Assembly: GCA_934636245.1 (NCBI GenBank)
Contig: CAKUAI010000004.1
Span: 133,169 to 197,168, forward strand
Reading direction: 5' to 3'
From: an uncultured Coriobacteriales bacterium
Lineage (GTDB): Bacteria; Actinomycetota; Coriobacteriia; Coriobacteriales; UMGS124
Length of the DNA: 64,000 nucleotides
The position numbers were made by a program, and so were the translations under genes. How positions within the stretch are numbered: position 1 is the stretch's first letter; each line of letters opens with the position of its first letter. Under the pieces are notes generated by a model. The model searched no databases. It was not told the DNA's origin and worked only from the letters and a program-made list of their open reading frames with translations. Positions 50,755 to 59,268 of this stretch are shown here, one piece after another.

Positions 50755-53382
50755 CTAGTTACCGGCCGTGAAAAGCTCGCGGGCGAGCTTCAGGGCCTCG
50801 TCGATGCCTGCGGCGTCTTTGCCGCCGGCCTGGGCCATCTGGGGACGACCGCCGCCACCGCCCTTGATGGCGTGGGAGATGGTCTTGATGACCTTGCCGG
50901 CGTTGAAGCCCGCCTCAACGGCCTCGTCGCTGCCTGCAGCGAGCAGGATGGGGGCGCCGGACTCGTTGACGCTGGCGAAGACGCAGGCGCCGGGAGCAGA
51001 GAGCTTGCCGCGCACGAGGTCCCACTCGCTGCGCAGGCCCTCGGCGTCGAGACCGTCGAAACGGGCGACGCACACGGGGTAGCCAGCGTCGATCACGCCG
51101 GCGAGCGCCTCGTCGACCATGGCGGCCACAGAGGCGGCCTTGGCCTTCTTCTCGGCGTCCTCGAACTGCTTGATGGTGGCAAGGTTGTCCTCGACGCGCT
51201 TCACGACCTCGCCGGGAGCGACCTTGAGCAGGTCGGCGGCAGCCTTGAGGCTGGCCTGCTGCTCGTTGAGGAAGGCAAGGGCGTCGAAGGAGGTCACAGC
51301 CTCGATGCGGCGCACGTTGGCCGCGACGGAGCCCTCGGAGACGATCTTGACCAGACCGCACTCGGCGGAGTTGGCCACATGCGTGCCGCCGCACAGCTCG
51401 CGGGAGAAGCCCTCGACGTCGACGACGCGCACCTCGGAGCCGTACTTCTCACCGAAGAGCGCGGTGGCGCCGCTGGCACGGGCCTCGTCGATGCTCATGA
51501 CGCGGGTGGTCACGGGCAGGGCGGCCATGATCTTCTCGTTGGCGATGCGCTCGACCTCGGCAAGCTCGGCGGCGCTCACAGCCTGGAAGTGCGTGAAGTC
51601 AAAGCGCAGGCGCGAAGGCTCCACAAGCGAGCCTGCCTGGTTGACATGGGTGCCGAGCACCTGGCGCAGGGCGGCGTGCAGGATGTGCGTGGCGGTGTGG
51701 TTGCGGGAGATGCGGGCGCGGGCCATCGTGTCGATGGCGGCAGTGCACTCGTCACCTGCGTTGACGGTGCCGCTGAGCACCTGGCAGTGATGGACGGTGA
51801 GGACCTTCTCGGCATAGGTGGTGCCCAGGACCTGGAGCTTGAAGCCGTCGGCCTCGATGAAGCCGGTGTCGCCGCACTGGCCACCCTTCTCAGCGTAGAA
51901 GGGGGTGCGCTCGAGCAGGACGTCGACCTTGTCGCCGGCGCTTGCGCTCTCGACGCTCTTCTCGTCGGCAACGAGGGCGCGTACGACGGTCTCGCAGGAG
52001 TCCTCGGTGTAGCCCACGAACTCGTCGGACTTGAACTTGTCGGCAAGGGCAACCCACACGGTGTCGAACTTGCCCCACACGACGTCCTTCACCTGGGAGC
52101 GGGCACGCTGACGCTGGGCGTCCATCTCGACCTTGAAGCCCTCGAGGTCGACGGTGTGGCCGGCAGCCTCGGCGATCTCGACCGTGAGGTCGATCGGGAA
52201 GCCGTAGGTGTCGTGCAGCTTGAAGGCGATGGCGCCGGGCACCCGGGCGCCGGCCTCGAGGTCGGCAAGGACCTCGTCGAGGTAGGACTGGCCGGTGCGC
52301 AGCGTCGAGGAGAAGCGCTCCTCCTCAGACTTGACGATACGGTGGATGAGCTCGGAGTTCTGCACAATCTCGGGATAGGCCGAACCCATCGCGGAGATGA
52401 CCTCGTCGATGTAGTTGGCCATGAAGGTGCCCTCGACGCCGAGCATGCGCGCATGGTAGACGGCGCGGCGCAACAGGCGGCGAAGGACGTAGCCGCGGCC
52501 CTCGTTGGAGGGCAGGATGCCGTCGCCGATCATGAACGTGACGGCGCGGGAGTGGTCGGCAAGGATGCGCAGGCTCATGTCAGACTTGGGATCCTCGCCG
52601 TACTTCTTGCCGGTGAGGTGCTCGCCCAGCTCAATGAGGCCGTGCATGAGGTCGCCGTCGTAGTTGGCCGACTTGCCCTGCATGATGGCCGTGATGCGCT
52701 CCAGGCCCATGCCCGTGTCGATGTTGCGGTGGGGCAGCTCAGGCATGGAGCCGTCCTCCTGGCGGTCGTACTGGGTGAACACGAGGTTCCAGAACTCCAG
52801 GTAGCGGTCGCAATCGCAACCGGGCGCGCAGTCGGGGCTGTCGCAGCCGACCTCAGGGCCCTGGTCGTAGTAGATCTCCGAGCACGGGCCGCAAGGACCG
52901 GTGGGGCCAGCGGCCCAGAAGTTGTCGTCCTCGCCCAGGCGGGAGATGTGCTCCTCGGGCACGCCGAGGCTCCTCCAGATGTCATGGGCGTCGTCGTCAT
53001 CGGTGAAGATGGTGAAGTAGAGCTTGTCGAGCGGCAGGCCCAGGTACTTGGGCGAGGTGATGAACTCGAAGGCCCACTCGCAGGCCTGGCGCTTGGTGTA
53101 GCCGCCGAAGCCGAAGTTGCCCAGCATCTCGAAGAAGGAGAGGTGGCGACCGTCCTTGCCGATGTTGTCGATGTCATTGGTGCGCAGGCACTTCTGGCAA
53201 GAGCAGGCACCGATCTCGGCCATGGTCTTCTTGCCGAGGTAGTACTGCTTGAACTGGTTCATGCCTGCGTTGGAGAGCAGCAGCGACGGGTCGTCGGGAA
53301 TGAGCGACGACGACTGGACGCGGCGGCAGCCCTTCTCTTCGAAGAAGGACAGGAAGAGCTCGCGAATCTCGGCGGACTTCAA
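50755..53382 (-). CDS. alaS: Alanyl-tRNA synthetase
   Basis: Class II synthetase, 875 residues. The catalytic domain runs from the N-terminus (EIRELFLSFFEEKGCRR). The editing domain has HTATHILHAALR and the CGGTHVAN metal site, and the C-terminal domain contains GGGGRPQMAQAGGK. It heads the alaS-ruvX-mltG run. The 61-base leader is too short for a T-box. A tRNA-Ala(GGC) is encoded at the right end of the window. Confidence 0.97.
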   Translation of the reverse strand: MKSAEIRELFLSFFEEKGCRRVQSSSLIPDDPSLLLSNAGMNQFKQYYLGKKTMAEIGACSCQKCLRTNDIDNIGKDGRHLSFFEMLGNFGFGGYTKRQACEWAFEFITSPKYLGLPLDKLYFTIFTDDDDAHDIWRSLGVPEEHISRLGEDDNFWAAGPTGPCGPCSEIYYDQGPEVGCDSPDCAPGCDCDRYLEFWNLVFTQYDRQEDGSMPELPHRNIDTGMGLERITAIMQGKSANYDGDLMHGLIELGEHLTGKKYGEDPKSDMSLRILADHSRAVTFMIGDGILPSNEGRGYVLRRLLRRAVYHARMLGVEGTFMANYIDEVISAMGSAYPEIVQNSELIHRIVKSEEERFSSTLRTGQSYLDEVLADLEAGARVPGAIAFKLHDTYGFPIDLTVEIAEAAGHTVDLEGFKVEMDAQRQRARSQVKDVVWGKFDTVWVALADKFKSDEFVGYTEDSCETVVRALVADEKSVESASAGDKVDVLLERTPFYAEKGGQCGDTGFIEADGFKLQVLGTTYAEKVLTVHHCQVLSGTVNAGDECTAAIDTMARARISRNHTATHILHAALRQVLGTHVNQAGSLVEPSRLRFDFTHFQAVSAAELAEVERIANEKIMAALPVTTRVMSIDEARASGATALFGEKYGSEVRVVDVEGFSRELCGGTHVANSAECGLVKIVSEGSVAANVRRIEAVTSFDALAFLNEQQASLKAAADLLKVAPGEVVKRVEDNLATIKQFEDAEKKAKAASVAAMVDEALAGVIDAGYPVCVARFDGLDAEGLRSEWDLVRGKLSAPGACVFASVNESGAPILLAAGSDEAVEAGFNAGKVIKTISHAIKGGGGGRPQMAQAGGKDAAGIDEALKLARELFTAGN

Positions 53383-53443
53383 GGGAAACTCCTTTGCTTA
53401 CACGGTAGCGGCGTGTGGCCGACAAATCACAGATTGACGTATC

Positions 53444-54220
53444 TTACGCCGAAGGGTCGATATCTTTGCGCATGCGTTCAAGCGTCTTGTGCAAAAGCCT
53501 TGAAACCTGCACCTGACTCATGCCCATGCGCTCCGCAATCTGGGACTGAGTGAGCCCCTCGACGAAGCGCATCTCGACAAGGGCGCGCTCATTGGGCTCG
53601 AGCTTGGCAAGCGCCCCGGAGAGGACCATCTTGTCGTCGAGCGAGGCGAGGTCGGTGTCGACGGTGCCGAAGCGGTCGATGATCGAGGGCGCGTCGTCGT
53701 CGCCAGAACCGGGGGACTCCAGAGGCACGCTCGCGTAGGCCTCGGAAGACTCCATGGCCTCGAGCACCTCGTCGACGGAAACGTCCAGGTAGTTGGCAAT
53801 CTCCTCGACGGAGGGCGTGCGCTGGTTGCGCTGGGTGAGGGCCTCGTTGGCCTGGTTCACCTTTGCAGAGAGCTCCTGCAGGCGGCGCGGCACGCGTACC
53901 GACCAGCCCTTGTCGCGGAAGTGGCGCTTGATTTCGCCGAGAATGGTGGGCGTGGCATACGTCGTGAACTCAAGGCCGCGCTCCGGCTCGAAGCGGTCAA
54001 TTGCCTTGATGAGGCCGATGGTACCAACCTGCACGAGGTCGTCGAGCGGCTCGCCGCGGTTTGCGAACTTCGCGGCAAGGAAGCGCACGAGGTTGAGATG
54101 GTTGACGATGAGCTGGTCGCGCGCCGCCATGTCGCCCTTGTCCTTGTATCGGGCGAAGAGCTCACGGGTGCGCTCCTTGTCCCAGGCGAGCTTGTGGGAT
54201 CCCCTTGAATCAGCGGCCAT
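53444..54220 (-). CDS. SigB/SigF-type alternative RNA polymerase sigma factor
   Basis: Sigma-70 family protein of about 258 residues with region 2 (DDLVQVGTIGLIKAIDRF, then FTTYATPTILGEIKRHFRDK), region 3 and region 4 (LTQSQIAERMGMSQVQVSRLL). This pattern is that of the SigB/SigF group used in general stress or developmental responses. Two ATGs (54226 and 54220) are possible; I used 54220, six bases after GGGG. The gene overlaps the end of its RsbW-like partner, typical of cognate sigma and anti-sigma pairs. Confidence 0.92.
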   Translation of the reverse strand: MAADSRGSHKLAWDKERTRELFARYKDKGDMAARDQLIVNHLNLVRFLAAKFANRGEPLDDLVQVGTIGLIKAIDRFEPERGLEFTTYATPTILGEIKRHFRDKGWSVRVPRRLQELSAKVNQANEALTQRNQRTPSVEEIANYLDVSVDEVLEAMESSEAYASVPLESPGSGDDDAPSIIDRFGTVDTDLASLDDKMVLSGALAKLEPNERALVEMRFVEGLTQSQIAERMGMSQVQVSRLLHKTLERMRKDIDPSA

Positions 54221-54617
54221 TGGCATCCCCGGCTTCTTTTTCGAGGTGAAGGGTGATGTCGGGCTCGTCGGAAATCTCATAGACGTCGCACATGGCCTGC
54301 AGGATAAGCGCCGAGTAGGCAAGCGCGGGCTCGTCGGGGTCGTCGGCACGCCAGTCATGGCCGAGCACGAAATCCATCGAGAGACGGCGGCCCGACACGG
54401 CAAAGCGAATCGAGAGACGCTCGCCGGGGTTCGTGGCAAGCGAGTAGATGAAGGCCTCCTCGGCGGCCATGCGCACGTCGTCGACTTCCTCGATGCCAAA
54501 CCCGGCCAAGGTGGCGAGGTTGGCAGCGGTCATGCGCACGACGCGCGCATAGTCACCCTGCGCAGGTACTTCCAGGGCCGTCAACTCGGTTTCTACACTG
54601 TGCTTGGAATCAGTCAT
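54210..54617 (-). CDS. RsbW-like anti-sigma factor, kinase residues apparently lost
   Basis: The 135-residue protein has the size, position and overall fold pattern of RsbW/SpoIIAB and overlaps the sigma gene downstream. The N-box glutamates are present (AAEEAFIYSL, 51-60), but the expected ATP/Mg asparagine is replaced by Y58, and I see no glycine-rich ATP lid (LAYSALILQAM stands at the expected place). No RsbV gene is adjacent. It may hold the sigma factor without a phosphorylation switch. This reading depends on my alignment by eye. Confidence 0.75.
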   Translation of the reverse strand: MTDSKHSVETELTALEVPAQGDYARVVRMTAANLATLAGFGIEEVDDVRMAAEEAFIYSLATNPGERLSIRFAVSGRRLSMDFVLGHDWRADDPDEPALAYSALILQAMCDVYEISDEPDITLHLEKEAGDANGR

Positions 54618-54632
54618 GATGCTCCTCGGGCC

Positions 54633-55238
54633 TTAATCGTTGTCAGGATAGGTGAAGTAGCCGGCTTCCTTGCGTGCAACCTCGATCTGAGGAACTGCCT
54701 CGAGCGGCTCGTCGCAAGACGTCTGCGCGTCGGCGTCGGAATCGCAGACAAGCCCGTCGGCCGCATCGGCCTCGCGGCTTGCATGCCCGCCTTCGGAGAG
54801 ACCCTCGGCGCGATGCCCCAGGCGACGCCCGAATGCCGACTTCGCGCGCTGGGCGATGTTGCCGGCGGCGTCGTTAACGACACTGGCGGCATTGCCGGCC
54901 ACGTTCGTGGCGCGGGATACGTCACCCAGGATAGCGTCGAGTCGGACAAGATCGTCGGAAAGGGCACCGATGGCGCCGGCAGTCTGGCGAAGCACGGGCT
55001 CCACCTGCACCACGGCAGGCTGGGCTTGCTCGAGCATGGCGTCAAGCTTCGCGACAACAGGCTTGGCCTGCTCCACGACCTCGCCGGCAGAAGCAACGAC
55101 CGGGCCCAGGTCGTCGGCAGCCTTCTTGAAGGCGTCGATGCAGGGACGCGCGCCGCGCACAGTGAGGGCGACCTCAACCGCAAGCCAAACAAGGGCCACG
55201 ACAAGGACGACGAGCGCTACGGTAAGAATGGTTGGCAT
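54633..55238 (-). CDS. DUF948-like single-pass membrane protein
   Basis: An N-terminal membrane helix (about residues 4-25) is followed by a long amphipathic, coiled-coil-like region rich in A, V, D and L (about 30-125). A polar tail follows, with a charged end. This resembles DUF948 proteins, which are often encoded with stress regulators in Gram-positive bacteria. It lies 15 bases upstream of the RsbW-like gene and may belong to the same unit. Its function is unknown. Confidence 0.75.
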   Translation of the reverse strand: MPTILTVALVVLVVALVWLAVEVALTVRGARPCIDAFKKAADDLGPVVASAGEVVEQAKPVVAKLDAMLEQAQPAVVQVEPVLRQTAGAIGALSDDLVRLDAILGDVSRATNVAGNAASVVNDAAGNIAQRAKSAFGRRLGHRAEGLSEGGHASREADAADGLVCDSDADAQTSCDEPLEAVPQIEVARKEAGYFTYPDND

Positions 55239-55297
55239 ACAAAGCCCCTTTCAGTTATGGGACAAACCCTATGCATCATGCCCTAGTTGGCGCACAA

Positions 55298-56659
55298 CTA
55301 TACGCCCTGCCCGCCCTGCGGCGGGTCTCCCAACAAAAGCTGCCCATCAACGCTGCGCCTAGCATACTCCCAGCGGTACTGCTCCCAGCCGATTTGGCCC
55401 GGCTCGTAAAAGCACCCACGCTCAAGACCGTCGGGCAGGTATTGCTGCGCAACCCAATGGCCGGGATAGTCATGCGGATAGATGTAGTCGCCGTAGTTCT
55501 CGCTGCCAGGACGGTGCCGGTCGCGCAAATGGTTGGGGACGGCACGGGCGGGCGCCTCGCGAACGTCTTTGAAGGCACGCGCAAGACCCTTGTAGCTCGC
55601 ATTGCTCTTGGGCGCGAGGGCCATGTACACGGCAGCCTGTGCGAGGTTGATGCGACATTCGGGCATTCCGATGACCTCGCACGCCTTGAAGGCGGCCTCG
55701 GCCACGAGGATTGCCTGCGGGTCGGCGTTGCCCACATCCTCGCTGGCAGAGATGAAGATGCGCCGGGCGATGAACTTGGGGTCCTCCCCTCCTTCAAGCA
55801 TGCGCGCCAGGTAATACAGGGCGGCGTCGGGGTCGGAGCCACGCATCGACTTGATGAAAGCGGAGACCACGTCGTAATGCTCGTCGCCGCCCTTGTCGTA
55901 GCGCTGGGCGCGCGTGGGGGTCGCCTGGTCCACGTCGTCGGCGCTCACCGCGATGGGACCATCGCCCTCGCGCTCGTCACGTGCGTCCGCAAGCTCGCAG
56001 GCGAGCTCGAGAGTGGTGAGGGCGCTTCGGGCGTCTCCGCCCGCAAGCAGGCACACGCGCGCCAGGGCGTCGTCGTCAAGCGTGTACTTACCCGCAAGGC
56101 CATCCGGGCTTGTCAGGGCATGCCGACAGATGGAGACGATGTCCTCGTCGGTGAGGCTGTGGAGCTCGACTACGCGCGAGCGAGACAAAAGCGCCTGGTT
56201 CACCTCGAAGAACGGGTTCTCCGTGGTGGCACCCACAAGCACGACGACGCGGTCCTCCACAGCGTGGAGCAGGGCATCTTGCTGGCCGCGGTTGAAGCGG
56301 TGGATCTCATCAACGAACAGGATGGTGCGCCGGCCGTTGATGACCAGACGGTTCTTTGCCGCGTCGATCTGCTCGCGCAGGTCCTTCACCGTACCGGTGA
56401 CAGCCGACACTTCCACGAACTCGGCGCGCGTGGTGTGGGCGATGATGCGGGCCAGGGTGGTCTTGCCTGTGCCGGCCGGGCCAAAGAGGATGACCGAGCT
56501 CAACGTGTCGTGCTCGATGGCGCGGCGCAACCACGTCCCGGGACCCACGGCACTGTCCTGCCCGCAATACTCATCGAGCGTCTTGGGGCGCACGCGCACC
56601 GCCAGGGGCGCATTGGCGTTGACGCGACGCTCCTCGTTTGCTGTAAACAATGTCTGCAT
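55298..56659 (-). CDS. rarA: Replication-associated recombination protein RarA
   Basis: AAA+ ATPase related to clamp loaders that acts at stalled replication forks. Walker A is GPAGTGKTT, Walker B DEIHRFN, and the sensor segment GATTENPFFEVN is family-specific. The C-terminal tetramerisation and DNA-binding part (MRGSDPDAALYYLARML, then RIFISASEDVGNADP) is complete. I chose the ATG at 56659 (MQTLFTANEER), giving 453 residues. It lies just downstream of dgt. Confidence 0.94.
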   Translation of the reverse strand: MQTLFTANEERRVNANAPLAVRVRPKTLDEYCGQDSAVGPGTWLRRAIEHDTLSSVILFGPAGTGKTTLARIIAHTTRAEFVEVSAVTGTVKDLREQIDAAKNRLVINGRRTILFVDEIHRFNRGQQDALLHAVEDRVVVLVGATTENPFFEVNQALLSRSRVVELHSLTDEDIVSICRHALTSPDGLAGKYTLDDDALARVCLLAGGDARSALTTLELACELADARDEREGDGPIAVSADDVDQATPTRAQRYDKGGDEHYDVVSAFIKSMRGSDPDAALYYLARMLEGGEDPKFIARRIFISASEDVGNADPQAILVAEAAFKACEVIGMPECRINLAQAAVYMALAPKSNASYKGLARAFKDVREAPARAVPNHLRDRHRPGSENYGDYIYPHDYPGHWVAQQYLPDGLERGCFYEPGQIGWEQYRWEYARRSVDGQLLLGDPPQGGQGV

Positions 56660-56703
56660 GTGCCTGGTGTTCCTTGGTCGAATCACAGAGTTGTTAGAAA
56701 ACG

Positions 56704-57921
56704 TTACAAATCACTGAAGTAGCTGCGGCGGGGCGTTTTCCCCAGCTCTTCAGGAAAAAGGCGCTCGTAGAGCGCAGTGAAGTAGTCGTCGGTCATCGAG
56801 GCGATGAAGTCCATGACCGTTTGCTCGGGTGCGCTTTGCCAGTCGTAGTCGTGGCTATAGTACCCCGCATGGCGACAGACCGGCACGACATGATGAGCGA
56901 AGATGGGACTTGTCTCGTCGCCCGAGACAAGGTCGTCGAGCAGGCGTGCGAAGAGGGCCTCGAAACGTGGGGCAATCAACCCCTCGCACTCCCCTCCCAC
57001 TGAGGGCGTCTCGTAAATGAGCTGGTAATTCTCGCGCTTGGCAGCCGCCAGCTCATCGAAGGCCGCCTGCGAGAGCTCGATGTGGTCCTTGCCGTAGGAG
57101 TTCTCCACGATGTCGACCGTGAGGGCGGCAATGACCCATGAGTTGTAGGCGCCCACGCCGCCCGTCCTGAACGGCACATCGGAATCGAGCAGGCCGGCGA
57201 GCTCGGCATCCTGGCGGTCCTTGCCCACATAGGCGATGATGTCGGACACGCGCACGACGCAGCCTTCGAGCGTGGCGGGTGCAAGCGTGTGGATGAAATC
57301 GCGGCCCTTCTCATGACAGGCACGGATTGTCTCGTCAAGCTCGGCAAAACTGGAAAGGTCCGAGGTGCGCAGCACACGCCGCTCGTACTCGCCGTTGTGA
57401 CAGAGGGCCCCGTCGAGGGCCTGCAGCGTGAGGTTGCGCCCGTAGATGCGGTCCATGACCTCGACGCTATGGACGTTGTGCGCAAAGTGCAGGCCGGTGC
57501 GTGCGTGATACACCTCGTCAAGGCAGCGCTCGCCGGCGTGGCCGAAGGGCGTGTGGCCGATGTCATGGGCAAGGGCTATAGCCTCGACAAGGTCGAGGTT
57601 GAGGCCCAGGGGGCGCGCGATGTCGCGGGCGATGCGGCTCACGAGCTGCACGTGCTGACCGCGCCGCGTGATGTCGTCGTTCTGGCGAAACGAGAAGACC
57701 TGCGTCTTGCCGGCATAACGGTTGTACGCAGGCACATTGAGCGTCTTTTCGATGTCGCGGACAAAAGCGGGACGCATAAGCGTCTGATCGTCGCGCGCGG
57801 CAGGAACGCGCCGCAGGGCCGCGGCGTCAGGACAGCGCCACGGGCTCACACGGCCGTGAGCGTAGTCGTCGGCAATCTGGGCTGCCAGTTCCTCGCTCAA
57901 AGAGAGCGGTGCGTCATACAT
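56704..57921 (-). CDS. dgt: Deoxyguanosinetriphosphate triphosphohydrolase-like protein
   Basis: HD-domain enzyme that hydrolyses dNTPs to nucleosides and triphosphate. The metal site is in the HDIGHTPFGH motif near residue 120, with an upstream R-x5-QVFSFRQNDD segment and LALAH-type helices. The 405-residue length fits the actinobacterial dGTPase-like subgroup; nucleotide specificity is not certain. The ATG at 57921 has GGGAGG upstream. It diverges from trpS. Confidence 0.92.
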   Translation of the reverse strand: MYDAPLSLSEELAAQIADDYAHGRVSPWRCPDAAALRRVPAARDDQTLMRPAFVRDIEKTLNVPAYNRYAGKTQVFSFRQNDDITRRGQHVQLVSRIARDIARPLGLNLDLVEAIALAHDIGHTPFGHAGERCLDEVYHARTGLHFAHNVHSVEVMDRIYGRNLTLQALDGALCHNGEYERRVLRTSDLSSFAELDETIRACHEKGRDFIHTLAPATLEGCVVRVSDIIAYVGKDRQDAELAGLLDSDVPFRTGGVGAYNSWVIAALTVDIVENSYGKDHIELSQAAFDELAAAKRENYQLIYETPSVGGECEGLIAPRFEALFARLLDDLVSGDETSPIFAHHVVPVCRHAGYYSHDYDWQSAPEQTVMDFIASMTDDYFTALYERLFPEELGKTPRRSYFSDL

Positions 57922-58102
57922 GTCGTCTTGCCTCCCGGCGCCCAATGGCTGCCTGTCTTGTGGCGTATACGCCGCATTGCCAACATTTGGGATTCTACAA
58001 GTCCTCTTGAAGGTTGTAATGGTCTATTATGAAAACCCTGTAAACACGGGCAGTCTGCCCGCACACGAGACTGTCAGACTCCAAGTGACGAGGAGCTATC
58101 AC

Positions 58103-59152
58103 ATGGCAAACGAAGGCAGCTTCGAGGCAAGCCTCAAGCGCAGCAACCAGATCAAGGAAGACCTTGCCCTGCACCCCGAGAACTACCGCATGCTCACGGG
58201 CGACCGTCCCACCGGCCGCCTGCACCTGGGCCACTACTTCGGCACCATCCGCGAGCGCGTGCGCCTGCAGGACATGGGCGTCAACACGATGGTGCTCATC
58301 GCCGACTACCAGGTCATCACCGACCGCGACACCACGGCCAACATCCAGGACAACGTGTACAACATGGTCATGGACTACCTGGCCTGCGGCATCGACCCCG
58401 CCAAGACGCCCATTTACACGCACTCGGCCATCGCCGCTTGCAACCAGCTCATGCTCCCCTTCTTGTCGCTTGTGACCGAGGCTGAGCTGCAGCGCAACCC
58501 CACCGTCAAGGCTGAGATGGAGGCCTCGGGCCACGCGCTCACCGGCCTTCTGCTCACCTACCCCATCCACCAGGCCTGCGACATCCTGTTCTGCAAGGGC
58601 AACGTCGTGCCCGTGGGCAAGGACCAGCTGCCCCACATCGAGGCCACGCGCCTTGTCGCACGCAGGTTCAACGAGCGTTACGGCCAGGTCTTCCCTGAGC
58701 CCGAGGCACTGCTCACCGACGCCATCGAGATCCCTGGTCTCGACGGCCGCAAGATGAGCAAGTCCTACGGCAACGCCATCTCCCTGTCCATGACCGAGGA
58801 AGAGACGGCCAAGCGCATCAAGAAGTCCACGACCGACGCCGACCGCAACATCTACTTCGACAAGGAGAACCGCCCCGGCGTGTCGGCCCTCCTTACGACC
58901 GCGGCGCTGTGCACCGGCCGCAAGGAGACCGAGATCGCCGAGGAGATCGGCGACGGCGGCTCGGGCACCCTCAAGAAGTACGTCACCGAGGCCGTCAACG
59001 GCTACCTCGCCCCTATCCGCGAGCGTCGTCGCGCTTACGAGCAGGACCTCGACTACATCAAGGACGTCATCCACGAGGGCAACAAGCGCGCCAACGAGAT
59101 TGCCGACGCCACCCTCGACGAGGTTCGCGCCGCCATGGGCATGGTGTACTAG
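58103..59152 (+). CDS. trpS: Tryptophanyl-tRNA synthetase
   Basis: Class I synthetase, 349 residues. The HIGH-type motif is HLGH in GRLHLGHYFG, and the KMSKS motif is intact in GRKMSKSYGN. The ATG at 58103 has GAGGAG at 58090-58095. It is the only + gene between dgt and the convergent unknown gene at 59.3 kb. The leader of about 80 bases shows no T-box or leader peptide. Confidence 0.96.
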   Translation: MANEGSFEASLKRSNQIKEDLALHPENYRMLTGDRPTGRLHLGHYFGTIRERVRLQDMGVNTMVLIADYQVITDRDTTANIQDNVYNMVMDYLACGIDPAKTPIYTHSAIAACNQLMLPFLSLVTEAELQRNPTVKAEMEASGHALTGLLLTYPIHQACDILFCKGNVVPVGKDQLPHIEATRLVARRFNERYGQVFPEPEALLTDAIEIPGLDGRKMSKSYGNAISLSMTEEETAKRIKKSTTDADRNIYFDKENRPGVSALLTTAALCTGRKETEIAEEIGDGGSGTLKKYVTEAVNGYLAPIRERRRAYEQDLDYIKDVIHEGNKRANEIADATLDEVRAAMGMVY

Positions 59153-59205
59153 GCTCCTTGACGTCGACGAGTCCGTCATCGGCCGCGCACTTCAACGCCT
59201 AACGC

Positions 59206-59240
59206 AAAAGGCTCCCAGGGTCAAACCCTGGGAGCCTTTT
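59206..59240. terminator. Bidirectional terminator after trpS
   Basis: AAAAGGCTCCCAGGGT (59206-59221) pairs perfectly with ACCCTGGGAGCCTTTT (59225-59240) around a 3-nt loop. T-runs are present at both ends. It serves convergent trpS and the gene ending at 59269. Confidence 0.92.
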
Positions 59241-59268
59241 TCATACCTGGAATATGCGAGAGGCCGTC

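Noticed and set aside
53383..53443. T-box riboswitch upstream of alaS, and likewise upstream of trpS (58022-58102)
   Set aside because: The leaders are about 60 and 80 bases, too short for a T-box, and contain no T-box sequence or antiterminator pair.
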